Source of the DNA: Isoetes taiwanensis
Lineage: Eukaryota > Streptophyta > Lycopodiopsida > Isoetales > Isoetaceae
DNA length: 64,000 bases
Direction of reading: 5' to 3'
NCBI GenBank assembly: GCA_021234155.1
Contig: JAJEKV010000164.1
Coordinates: 215,182-279,181 of the forward strand
Below, in pieces: positions 33,431-43,918 of this stretch. Each line of letters starts with the position of its first letter. Positions within the stretch are counted from its first letter, which is position 1. Position numbers and translations under genes: made by a program. The notes under the pieces are model-generated. The model was not told the DNA's origin. It saw only the letters and a list, made by a program, of their open reading frames with translations, and did not search any database.

Positions 33431-33861
33431 TCATATTGTAATGGCTATATTATATTTTCTATAAAATTTGTATTCTAAGGATTTTTATATTTTTTTAAAA
33501 AACCTTTAAAAAATCTTTGCATACGGATTTTTAAGGTACGGATTTCTAAGTACTCAACTACCTTGAAAGGATCTTAGGTTGTTGTGCACTGCTGGATATG
33601 GAGCAGTTAATATTGTGTGCATGTGAATGGGCGGGCAGCTATTTGGCCAGCAGAAATTATATGAAGCGCTAGCTCCACAGCAGAAATGCACCATGTTAAT
33701 TTGGACTGATTATATGTGGCAGCTCAATCATGCCTCTATTTTCAATAGCCGCTATTCTGGTATGCTCATCCTATTGTTCTATTTTCAATACCCTTTTCTT
33801 ATCAGGTTCTATAGCCAGCTAAAGCAAGATATTATTGGATTTATTAGCAGTTGCTCAAATA

Positions 33862-34115
33862 TAGCTACATAAAGGAAGCAAGATCAGTCATAGAGCCGTA
33901 TCTATTCTGAGCATCTCTATTGGTAAATGCTTTTAACGTGTAAATTTTGCGATGGTGTTGTATATACTTGAACTGTCATAGCTATTTCTTTAATATTTAC
34001 TCATATATATGTGTAGCATACTCTAGGGCAGAGCTGCATATATGTGTACATAAGGAAGCAAGATCAGTCATAGAGCCATATCTATTCTGAGCATCTCTAT
34101 TGGTAAATGCTTTTA
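33862..34115 (+). repeat. ~70-bp direct repeat, two copies
   Basis: AAGGAAGCAAGATCAGTCAT, then AGAGCCGTATCTATTCTGAG and CATCTCTATTGGTAAATGC occur at about 33873-33935 and 34051-34113 with one substitution. Confidence 0.8.
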
Positions 34116-34440
34116 CTCTCTCTATAAATTTTCTAGCGATCGCGGTGGGAGATCCTACTCTTGATTTGCTCTGCTCCGGTAAGCATCTTCAAAGCGTATT
34201 TATAGGGTGGCAGTTTTAATTTGCATGACAAGTTGTATGGCAACTCTATGGCTCTGTTTGTTGTATGCATTTTTCCCCTGTGGATAAGCAATGGCGCCTA
34301 TTTTTTTCTTCTTATATTCTCTTCTCTTCATATTGCATTATTAAGCGGGGTAAAGAGTGGACTAAGCTTTCTAAGGATAATCTTTTATGTTTTTGCAAAT
34401 AAATGATTCTTTTTGCTTTTTTTCGATTCTAATTTAGGTA

Positions 34441-34577
34441 CCACGAAGCTAGACTTAAAGTAGAAACAATTGGAACTTTTGGAATGATCATGGGAGTTCC
34501 ACCTATTGAGTTGGAAATTGGGGCAATCGTGGCGTTGTATATCAAAGCAAAAGGATATCGAAAGCCGCATTCGTTAA
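34441..34577 (+). pseudogene. Exon-like open stretch, unknown parent
   Basis: After TAATTTAG an open frame of about 45 residues reads YHEARLKVETIGTFGMIMGV and continues PPIELEIGAIVALYIKAKGY to an in-frame stop. Composition and the upstream acceptor look exon-like, and the position inside a probable Helitron suggests a captured exon. I do not recognise the parent gene. Confidence 0.35.
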
Positions 34578-37495
34578 GTAGATTTATAAGTTAGATTATT
34601 AGTTCAGGTTCTCTTGAGTTCTTTTTCTATCATTTAATTTTCCAATTTATTTGCATGTAGGCCTGCATTGGTTTATTGCTTTGTGCATGTAGAATGCATT
34701 ATGTGAGCATTTGGCTCTGCGGTTACCATGTCTATAGAAAATGGTCGCACTTCTTTGTACTATCGGCAAGAGTTGGCGAAGGAACAACTTTGCGGATGTA
34801 ACATTTTCATGATATGCTACATGCCTCGGTGGGATGGTTTCATATAATGCCATGATTGATTTTTATGGTAAATTGGCGGATGTTAATGGGATAATTCAAT
34901 TCTCTTTATAATTCAATCCGTCTTTTAGTCTAATTCTCTTCACAAAGAAGTACTAAGGCCCGGCGTTCTTTGCATGTGTGGATGCTTTCGAAATGATGTT
35001 ACGCCGGACCCATCGATGCCAATTGGTTGGTATAATAAATATAACGTCTTGTGGCGCTTCGGTTTACGTAAGTTTTTTCATTTGCTTACAAATTTGCACA
35101 TTCTTGCGGTTTATATTGACCAATGTTAACTTCCAAATCATTGTGTCCACTTGCAAACTGTTTCTTCAAATTAGCATTAGTTACTTCGTCAATTGAGCCG
35201 AAATAAATTAAATGACGGAGTTCATGTTTCTCTAAGCCACAAACATATTGCCTTAGAGGAACCGAAATCTAGGATGGTTCTTGCCATTGATCCTGCTGAG
35301 AGATCTTCCCATTTCTATGTCACTCTGATTTTTTCGCCTATTCTATTATGTTGTAAAATTTTGCTCCGATGCAAATGACTAATTTGTCATTGCAGCATCC
35401 TAGGCACATTCATACAGTCTTTATATCAATCAGAAGCTTCAGATGAGGTGCTTTTTATTTCTCAAGAGATTTTCGGATGCTTTCGATCGATTATATCGTT
35501 TTGCCATCATGTGGCTTTTTCTATCTTGCTCTTTGCAATATCACAAACTTAGTTTCTATTGCTTCAATTTCTATCCTGACCTTTGTAATATCAGAAACTT
35601 AGTGCCGCGATAGATATTTCTATCTCTTCATTTCCATTTAATAGGCCATCCCAATGACAGGTTCAAACTAGGAACCGATGTTCAATCTCCATGAGGTTGC
35701 TCATATGCCCTCAAAATCTTTGTTTTTCCTGGTCTGCGGGGATTGTCAATGTCTGCGAGAAACAAATGGCGGGAGGTTGCATACGAGGCATCACAGTCTG
35801 AATCAATCATTTCCCTATTGAGGATGCGGTTTTCCCATGAAGGGCGGCGACACTTTGAAAATTCTGCCACACTAACTTCCCTGAGCTTACAACCTCCCAA
35901 AGCATGTTAGATATTGGTTTGGCTTTACGTATATACATTTTCTGATTGGATGATATTAAATTCATAGATCGAGTCAGCCACTGTCCGTGTTCGTGTTCCC
36001 TGTTATTTGTCAGTACCAAATTTGCCCGATCCCTTCGTTTTTTGGAGATAGATAGTTGAATGAGGTTAGATAATCTTGCACCATTAGTTGCAGCCAAAGA
36101 AACTACTTGCATGCATTGGCCATGAAATGTACATTAATGAGCGTGGACTTGCAGAGCAAGCCTTTTATCTTTGCAGTTGTCCATTTTCCATGCTTAGATA
36201 CTTGATAACCAGTACACAAGTGGCCTCATCCACACTGTACACTTTCAGGCACTGCAGGCCTTAGTTGCAAAAATGTAGCAAGAGCTAGCAGAACATACTG
36301 TAATGTGCCATGGTCTGAGCTATCCCCAATAATGGTCCGAAATTTGTATCCCAATAGCTGTTTTTTTCATTCAATAGCGAGAACATCTTGTAATGTGCCA
36401 TGGTGCGAGCTATTTCCAATAATGGTCTGCAGCCATTTACCAATATTTTATATTTACTATTTACACATTATCGATTACCAATATTTTATATTTACTATTT
36501 ACACATTATCGATTATCTCGATCATAAGACAAAAGCGTTTACTAATCTGAAAGTCCTAGGCATTAAATGCAGCTCCAATTTCTCAGCCACGAGACCAAAA
36601 GCATCTTTGATTTGCCATAGCCAAGCCAGTAAGAGGATCATAGATATTCAGGATCTAATGCCAATACTACTTTTGAATATCTAGCCTGCTAACAAGGTTC
36701 CAATATTGTAGGTCTATAGGTTGGGTTTAAAGATACACACAAGTTTTTGTGCCCATTGGACTTGGCATTAAATCCAAGATAGAGTCAGCCATTGTCCATG
36801 TTCCCTATGTCTGCTATGTTGTGTTAAAAGCAGATAGTTCAATGAGGTCAGATAAGTTCCATAGGCCTTTATGTATAGCACAAGGACAGTTAATAGATCT
36901 TAGATATTGTTTGAGGGTGCTCAAAAAGGTGGGATTGCATTTTTGCCCGAGTTGCACCAATTTTGAATTACGCTGTAAATGATCCAAGCCAAATAGATTG
37001 AGTGCATTCAATACCAAGATATAAGTCATTGAAATAAGGAAGAGTTAGCATTCCTCTGCCATAGCTAAATAATGTGAGCTGCAGCATTCATCACGCTACA
37101 ATATATCAAAAAGTTCTCTCATATTTGTCATCTAAGAAGAACATTTATGTAATACTGACAAAGATTAGCTAATACTTAATGATTATACCACTGACTTTGT
37201 ATTGACTTTTATCGCAGGAAAATGGATGCTTGATAACAATTTGGCATCTGGTGACTGGATTGTTCCCCGTGGACTGTATATCTACATGTCATTTTCTACA
37301 TTTAAATTTACATGATCTATTATGTGCTAACTCAGCTATTATTTCACGCTAGCAGCAATAACGTTAGCAACAACAACAGTGTGCTTGCATGCAAAACCCA
37401 TTAATTAGATAATTTTTAGATTATATATCATTTATAATTGAAATGACAAGAAAGTAGATTTTAGGAAGTACGTTTGCGAAGACGGGATAGCTTGC
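34578..37495. other. Repeat-poor interval between exon-like stretch and LINE
   Basis: No coherent gene. Two local repeats lie at 36300-36520 (listed). It is possibly the interior of the Helitron whose 3' end is at 39933. Confidence 0.4.
36300..36520 (+). repeat. Local direct repeats
   Basis: TGTAATGTGCCATGGT plus GAGCTAT and CAATAATGGTC occur near 36299 and 36390. A 38-bp unit starting CCAATATTTTATATTTAC is tandemly doubled at about 36441-36517. Confidence 0.8.
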
Positions 37496-37555
37496 TTTGC
37501 TATGGTGCTTATTATTCAAGTTTGTCTCGATTGAACATGCTCATCAAATTGAACA

Positions 37556-38920
37556 TGCGCATCAGGTACTCAAATCACTAGCAATATTGGAGTTCGTCAG
37601 GGTTGCCCTTTATCTCCTACACTCTTTGGCTTGTACATTGATCAATTGGAAGAATGGCTTGATAATCATGGCGGCGGAGGTCCACATTTGGCACACTATA
37701 TCATTAGGCAACTTATGTATGCTGATGATGTTTCACTTCTGGCACATACCGCTGCTAGTATGCAGCAACATTTACATGCTCTGCACAGTTTCTGTGAGAA
37801 CACGGGTCTGCGTGTTAATCTGCAAAAGACCAAGCTTTTGGTAGTTCAATCTTCTCGTCACAATGTCCCCCCTATGCACTATGATAGCCGCGAAGTTGAA
37901 GTTGTAGATAGCTACAAGTATCTTGGTGTAGAATTCTGTAAGAACACACTTTGGGAACGATTATTTACCAAGCCGGTGGTCAGCTGGATGGAGAGCACTC
38001 TATGCAATGCAAAACAATTGTTTTTTGCCAAGAGAAATTCATGATTGGCCACGGAAAGCCCACTTGTTTGGGGCTTTGGTAGAGCCCCGCTTTTCTTGTA
38101 TGGTTCGAAGTGTGGGGGCACGCCATTAGTGCTAGTGCTTGGGAGAGCTTGGGCGGGTGCAAAAGTCCTTTCTCACTTACAGCCTTGGAGTTAAAACAAC
38201 AGTGCCCTATGCTATTCTTTTACAAGAGACAGGTTTTTGGCCTCTTCAACATTCTGCCATGAAGCGCCATCTCCACTATATCTGCAAGGTGCACCACATG
38301 GATGATGTTAGGTATCCTGTTCTTGCACTTGCCATGGCTGAATCTCCTCAGCGTTTGAAACGATGTTGGAAAGAGCATTGCACTACATGGTTTGCCCGTT
38401 GGGGGTCGTGCAAACCTGTGAAAGCCTTTGCACGATGCTTGCCAGTTCTGATCCTGAGCTTTTGCAACAATATCTTAATGGTCGTTTTTCTCAAAAGATA
38501 TGGGACGCAGTTACTTTGGCCCAAGTGAAAACTGGTCATTATCATGCACACATAAATTCCACTTTGGCACCAGGGCCCCAAGCTTATTTGCTTGCTTCAT
38601 TGTCCAGGAACAAGCTTGTAGCTATTGCATCAATTCGCACGGGGTCCCACAGGCTACGGATTGAGACAGGTAGATGGGAGCGGCCGCAATTGCCGCGAGA
38701 AGCGAGACTATGTGCCTCGCTGTTGCCATTCTGAGTTATTGAAGATGAAAGCCATACTCTTCGAGTTGCCCCTTTTGAGATAGTCCGGAATCATTTTTCG
38801 ACCTTAGCATTCCATTCCACGCTTCCACAACTTCTCAGCGCACCATCTGTGCATGACTTGGCATTATACATACTTGAGGTTCTAGATAAACGTCGGCAAT
38901 TATTGAGCCCTCAGTAGTCA
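37556..38920 (+). pseudogene. LINE reverse transcriptase, C-terminal part
   Basis: In frame from 37556 it reads CASGTQITSNIGVRQGCPLS, then LFGLYIDQLEEWL (RT motif B region), then LMYADDVSLLA. YADD is motif C, with both catalytic aspartates present. TGLRVNLQKTK (motif D) and YLGVEF (motif E) follow. A stop at 38042 and several frameshifts follow. The remainder (GVKTTVPYAILLQETG, ALAMAESPQRLKRCW, IRTGSHRLRIETGRW) matches the C-terminal region of RT-only plant LINEs, whose terminal Cys/His segment is not intact here. The gene ends near a TAG at about 38918. It is dead because of the missing N-terminus and the frameshifts. Confidence 0.8.
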
Positions 38921-38935
38921 TTATCTAAGCTTGTC

Positions 38936-39020
38936 TAGTATCATCATTACTGCAAAGGTTTTTCCCTTGAAAACCTTTCGAGGCAGGGGTTTTTTAATCC
39001 TAGTAGTAATGATTGTACTA
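38936..39020 (+). other. Hairpin H2: conserved loop in LINE 3' region, ~16-bp stem
   Basis: TAGTATCATCATTACT (38936-38951) pairs with AGTAATGATTGTACTA (39005-39020) at 14 of 16 positions. The loop contains AGGTTTTTCCCTTGAAAACCT, an inner 7-bp hairpin, then GGCAGGGGTTTTTTAATCC, matching H1 and H3. It begins ~15 bp after the apparent LINE stop codon and ends just before the 3' tail. Confidence 0.7.
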
Positions 39021-39024
39021 GCCC

Positions 39025-39096
39025 ATTGTATGGGTCCCATGACCTATTGGTCTCCGTGGACGTTAAAAAAACTATTCTATTCTATTCTATTCTATA
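39025..39096 (+). repeat. LINE 3' tail: hairpin plus (ATTCT)n
   Basis: ACCTATTGGT, a short hairpin, is followed by CTCCGTGGACGTTAAAAAAA and six ATTCT units. This is the reference copy for the tails found at seven other places in the window. Confidence 0.75.
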
Positions 39097-39905
39097 AGCA
39101 GTTAGGCTTCAATTTTCTAGATTGCTCCACATTATCTTAACCATGGTTTTCTTTTTCAATTGCCAAGTCGTCATCTATGTTATATGCAGCCCTTATGTTT
39201 TAGTTTTCTACAAACTGTAAGTACTTCATCAAGCTTTACTCTCAAAGGAGTGAATGCAAATACTAGGCGAGAATTCTACCTATTTGTTTGAGTGTGATAC
39301 GTTCAAAGTAATGCTCTATGGATTTTGTTAGCTGCAATTCAACTTGCAAAGGGGAGCATTCCCCAATTTCGGGTCTAAATTTTCTTCAAACAATTAGTGC
39401 ATCATCACATAGAAGTAAGAACATAGAAGCTGAAGATTGGACATTATACTGTTATGATTATGACCGCCATATTATTATGGTGTGGTCCCAACTTCAAAAT
39501 AATACTACTTCTAAAGCACAACATAACGGCATCATCTAGATAAAGTCATCATCTATGTACTAATGACAACATCAACATAAACACGTTGCTAAGTTTAGCA
39601 ACGTTGGGCAACCGTTTTATTTTAAAATTTCTCGGCATTATTCCATCTTATAAAGCATCAACTTCATATTTAAAGTTCACTACATATAGCGGAACCATCT
39701 CTGAAGATTAGCTTATATTAGAGCATCACTTCAAATTTACATGTAGCCCAAACTTCTCTCTCGATATTCTTATAAATGTTAGCTAATACATAATCTATAT
39801 GGTAAATTCTAACTGAATGATATCCCACTTTTCAATATCTAATTTGTTGATTTTGTCGAGCAACACTCAACCAAATGACTTGCATTAACATATAATCGTA
39901 CTCAT
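39097..39905. other. AT-rich interval, likely Helitron interior
   Basis: No gene seen. It leads into the Helitron 3' end. The 5' end (TC after A) could not be placed with confidence. Confidence 0.35.
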
Positions 39906-39933
39906 GCCCGGCAACGCCGGGCACCGTTACTAG
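39906..39933 (+). mobile_element. Helitron 3' terminus
   Basis: GCCCGGC-AAC-GCCGGGC (39906-39922) is a perfect 7-bp stem. It is followed by ACCGTTA and CTAG (39930-39933), then T. A GC-rich hairpin 5-12 bp before CTRR with T after it is the canonical Helitron 3' end. The RepHel protein and the 5' end are not visible here. Confidence 0.7.
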
Positions 39934-39944
39934 TAGTATATTAT

Positions 39945-40330
39945 AGTTTTAGATCAAGATGGACTGCATTATGGTTGGAATAGATTGTGGTTTTGGATTA
40001 CATTGTGGTTTCAATTCCATTGGTTTGGATTGTATTAGTTAGATTAGACTGTGGTTCAAGTCATATTGTGATTCATTGCATTGTGGTTTAAACTTGGTTG
40101 TGGTTGTGGATCACATTGTGGTTCTAGATTATGGTTTTGATTAGATTGTGGTTTTGGATTGGAATGTGGTTTCTGGTTTCAATTTGCTTCTGGTTGTGGT
40201 TGTGGATTACATTGTGGGTCTAGGGTTTGATGGATTGTGGTTTTAGGTTAGATTGTAATTTTAAGGTTTCTAATGGATATTGTTTTATTTTGTGGTTTGG
40301 AATTTCATTATTATAGTTTGAGGTTCATGT
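39945..40330 (+). repeat. TG-rich degenerate minisatellite
   Basis: GATTGTGGTTTTGGATTACATTGTGGTT-like units recur more than ten times with ~24-bp spacing and much divergence. It lies between the Helitron end and the second half of the transposase-like gene. Confidence 0.65.
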
Positions 40331-40382
40331 TTGCGGTTTGGGGTTTGAGATTGATAATCAACTATTGTTTTGTTCTTATATG

Positions 40383-41745
40383 CAACTCTATAAAGAAGCT
40401 TTCAAAGCAAAACATCCAAATGTCAAAGTTGGAGCTTCAGCTTTCCAAAATTTGAAGCCGTGGTTTGTAGTGAAGCTAGCAGAGTATAACACTTGTTGTT
40501 GCATACATCATGTCAGGTTACAAATGCTGCTGGATGGTTTAACTAAATTCAGGAAGAAGCACTCAAAGTCATGTACTTGTGAGTGCAAGATTTTTATAGA
40601 CATCGGTGATCTTTGGAAATGTATTGTTTGCCAGAAGGGTGAGATTGATGAATTCTATAGTAAGGATTGCCTTCACGGCACTTGTAGTGAGTGTGGGATA
40701 AAGAACTTTGCAATCTGCCCCGAGGAAATTAGAGAGTGAAGAGGTTGTAAAATGGGAGTACATCGACTATGAACATGGAGGTGTGGATAAACGTGGAGGG
40801 CCTAAGAAAGTTTTGAAACACCAATACAAAGAGACCACACCAGCAGTGCTAATAAGCAAACTCAAAGACAGGTTGGAAAAATTTCCCCTCCACAATTTCA
40901 AATACAAATGGGAAGATAAACAGTTTCGTGAAATGCTCGATAATCTCCCTTCAGATGTCATAGTGTCAGTGGTGGATTTTGCGGAAAATTGAGAGAACAC
41001 AGGTGCAATCTCAATACTGGACAAGCGTGCAAGTGACCATTCTTGTCCACATTACTTATCATGTGGCTGAGAATGGTGAAGTAGTAAAAGAAACACATTA
41101 TTACATATCAGATAACCGTAAACATGATACCTTATTCGTGCAGCATTGCTTTAATATGCACTTCAATTATATGGAAGAGCAGGGACTGAAACCACGTAGG
41201 CACTGGGTTTTTTCTGAAAGGCCATTTTATTTTATTGCTAGATACTCATATCAGACTCTAATTCATATAATGTGGAATTACTTTGGTTCAAACTACGGAA
41301 AGGGAGAACATGATGGCAAGGCTGCTGAATTAAAGAGATGGATCAGAATGGTCCAACTCCTATATCCTGATACTAAGATAGAGAATGCACATGATATTGT
41401 GGAGGCTGCCCAAGAGTTGTTTTACAATGCAGTTTCTTCTAAAAAGGAACCAAAAATAAAAAGAAAGATATTAAAGGATTTTTTTTTTGGAAGTTAAAGC
41501 GAGGAAGTCGATAGGCGTAAGGAATGGGGAGCACATACGGTGAAGGATACTCAAAAAATTCATAGTGTACGTGCATTCAGCTTGGGATCAACAACTCAAT
41601 TCTAAGGTTGAAGATTCTCATGTTTTTGTAGTTTTTGTTTAGATGAATATTGGGATAGATGCGAGAATATGGCATATGTGAATAATTGGGAACTGGTGGA
41701 AATTGAACATGCTTCTTCATCTATTTGTGATGCAATTGAGGTTAG
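40383..41745 (+). pseudogene. 3' half of the unclassified DDE-like transposase gene
   Basis: The order is QLYKEAFKAKHPNVKVGASAF with LKPW, then a Cys/His module (TCCCIHH, CTCEC, CIVC, CLHGTCSECG), presumably zinc-binding. Then VVDFAEN, VQSQYW and QVTI, ISDNRKHD, RPFYFIARY, WNYFGSNYGKGEHDGKAAEL, and finally SCFCSFCLDEYWDRCENMAY. The Asp of DFAEN and the acidic GKGEHDG motif are plausible catalytic positions. In relatives I recall an SDG segment before the PFYF block; here it reads HWVFSERPFYF, so that part appears deleted. Frameshifts lie near 40735, 40990 and 41495. It ends where the copia LTR begins. It continues the protein started at 31390. Confidence 0.65.
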
Positions 41746-41750
41746 GAAGT

Positions 41751-41969
41751 CCGGTTTCGGCAACAGATGTCGGGCTCAACAAATCTGGCCCACAAACGAC
41801 GACGTCAGCTCTATTCCTATTTCAAAAAAAACTTCTGTTCTCTTCACGTTATAATTTTTAGATGCGCTTTTCCCTTTTTATTATTTTCTTCCATGCAAAA
41901 CCTATATGTAAACGCTAACCAGGTGTCATTTGGGTCAAAATGCCACTACTTAGGCATGTAATTCCAACA
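41751..41969 (-). repeat. Copia 3' LTR, truncated
   Basis: It matches 46513-46730 of the 5' LTR (about 219 bp). The outer ~270 bp are missing, and the sequence breaks directly against the 3' end of the transposase-like pseudogene at 41750. Confidence 0.85.
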
Positions 41970-41984
41970 ATCTCCCCCTCATGC

Positions 41985-42697
41985 CTAAGTGGTGATGGTT
42001 CCAACATCTTCTATTCCTAAATCCCTTTGAAATACTTTAAATTTAGATTCCGACAAAGCTTTTGTAAGAATGTCAGCATACTGTACCTCAATAGGTCTAT
42101 ACAAGACATTTATTTCTCCATTCTTTACTTGATCACGTATAAAGTGATTATGTAGCTCAATATGCTTTGTTCTTTCATGTAAGACTGGATTCTTAATCAT
42201 GGCAATACAACTTGTACTATCACAATATAATGGTGTTGGCCCCTTTTGAATAATTCCTAACTCTCTGCTAGAAGTCGTCTAAGCGGACAATTTCTCTAGA
42301 TGCAAGAGACAACTGCTTTGCATATTCAAACTTCTGGCGTAGAAAGAGCAATAGAGGGTTGTTTCTTACTTTTCCAAGAAATAGCAGACCCTCCTAGCAT
42401 GCAGGCATATCCTGACCTTGATCTGCGAGTGTCCTGATCACCTCCCCAATCTGCATCTGCAAAGCCTTCAAGTAATAGACTTTGCAATCTTATACCATGT
42501 TTACGTCTGAATACAAGACCATAGTCCTGAGTGCCTTTCAGAAACCTTAAAATATGTTTTGCGCATTTCCAGTGACCTTCACCAAAATTATTTAGAAATT
42601 GGCTTAACACATTTACTCCATATGAAATATCAGGACGTTTACAATTTGATACATATTGAAGACATCCAATAAGCTCTCTATAAGGTCGATTCATCAT
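41985..42697 (-). pseudogene. pol: Copia RNase H region
   Basis: It reads PYRELIGCLQYVSNCKRPDI, WKCAKHILRFLKGTQDYGL, GFADADWGGDQDTRRSRSGY and SWKSKKQPSIALST, followed by a broken stretch and then KHIELHNHFIRDQV and YADILTKALSESKF. ADADW carries the expected RNase H acidic residues. The STEAEY motif is altered to STPEV with a frameshift. The enzyme would degrade the RNA strand of the cDNA hybrid. Confidence 0.85.
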
Positions 42698-43768
42698 GAT
42701 ATGCTCTTCTTCTTTTGTTTTGAGGACACATCTCAGAGCTAATTCTTTGCCCAGTTGCTACTGGAGTACTTGCAGGTTTACACTCTATCATTCCAAATCT
42801 TTTAAGCATGCCTAGAATATTTCGTTTTTGAGTAATAGCTATAAATCCCTTCTCTTTATCTCTGTAGATTTCCATACCTAATAACTGTTTAAGCTCCCCC
42901 AAGTCTGTCATTTGAAATCTTTTCTTTGGAATATCTTTGCAATAATTTAAGCAACCAATATCATTAGCAGCCATTACGCACACATAAACTGCAATTATGC
43001 AAAAGTATTCATCTTCCCTATAGGTATAGACATTTTCGTCCATATTTATTTTTTCACATGTGTTTTCAAATGATTGTCAATACATACATACCACTGACGT
43101 GGAGCTTGTCTTAGGCCATATACCGCCTTCTGCAATTTCCACACCTTATCTCCATCAACTTCGTATCTAAGAGGCTGCTCCATATAAATTTCTTCATCCA
43201 AGTCTGCATTGAGAAATGCCGTGCAAACATCCATATGATGCAACTCTAAGTTGTGCATGTTAGCAGCAGCCATAATTGCCCTAACACTTGTTAATTTAAC
43301 AATTGGAGAGAACGTTTCATCATAATCAATACCTTCTTTTTGAGTAAACCCTTTCGCCACCAGTCTGGCTTTAAATTTCTAAGTTTGCCCATCTGGCCCC
43401 TGTTTAATTCTAAAAATTCATTTGTTTCCAACAATATTTCTGTTAATAGGTCTGTCAACCAGTTTATACGTTCCTATACATTCAAAAGAGCTTAGTTCTG
43501 CATTCATTGCATCCTTCCATTTCTCGGAATCTAGACTTTCTATGGCTTCATTATAGTTGCTTGGTGTATCAATTTCTAACACAGACATAAGAGCAGGAAT
43601 TACCTGTTCACCTTCCTCTCTTTCTTCTGTTTGCTCAATAGCACTTTTCCTAGTACTTCTTCCGGTCTCATCCCTTCCATATTGTGAAGTATCAGAAGAT
43701 ATCCCCTCTTTAAGCAATTCAGCTTCAGTCCTTCTTCTACGTCTTATTGGCTCTGGAGCTGGTTCCAT
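42678..43768 (-). pseudogene. pol: Copia reverse transcriptase
   Basis: The linker and start read YNEAIESLDSEKWKDAMNAE and IVGNK. Then comes an in-frame TGA where Trp is usual, another stop, then LVAKGFTQKEGIDYDETFSP, MDVCTAFLNADLDEEIYMEQ and AVYGLRQAPRQWY. At the motif C position, where copia has YVDDLL, the frame reads YVCVMAAND, so both catalytic Asp are gone. MTDLGELKQLLGMEI follows. The element cannot be autonomous. Confidence 0.88.
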
Positions 43769-43918
43769 TTTATTATCAGTATGCTCAGGCGACCCTTCCT
43801 GACCAGCTTCTTCTTTTGCTTGATTGACAATGGCTCTTTCTTCCTTATCATCAAAATAATCTACGGTTCCCAGTTAATATCTTTATCTGCATCTTTATCT
43901 GCATCTCGATCTTGTTTA

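Larger units (their letters stand above)
37496..39096 (+). mobile_element. 5'-truncated LINE with (ATTCT)n tail
   Basis: It begins inside the RT domain and runs through the C-terminal region, a structured 3' region and the conserved tail to (ATTCT)n at 39066-39096. Truncation at the 5' end is the usual product of target-primed reverse transcription. It sits in the 8-kb gap of the transposase-like gene. Confidence 0.75.
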
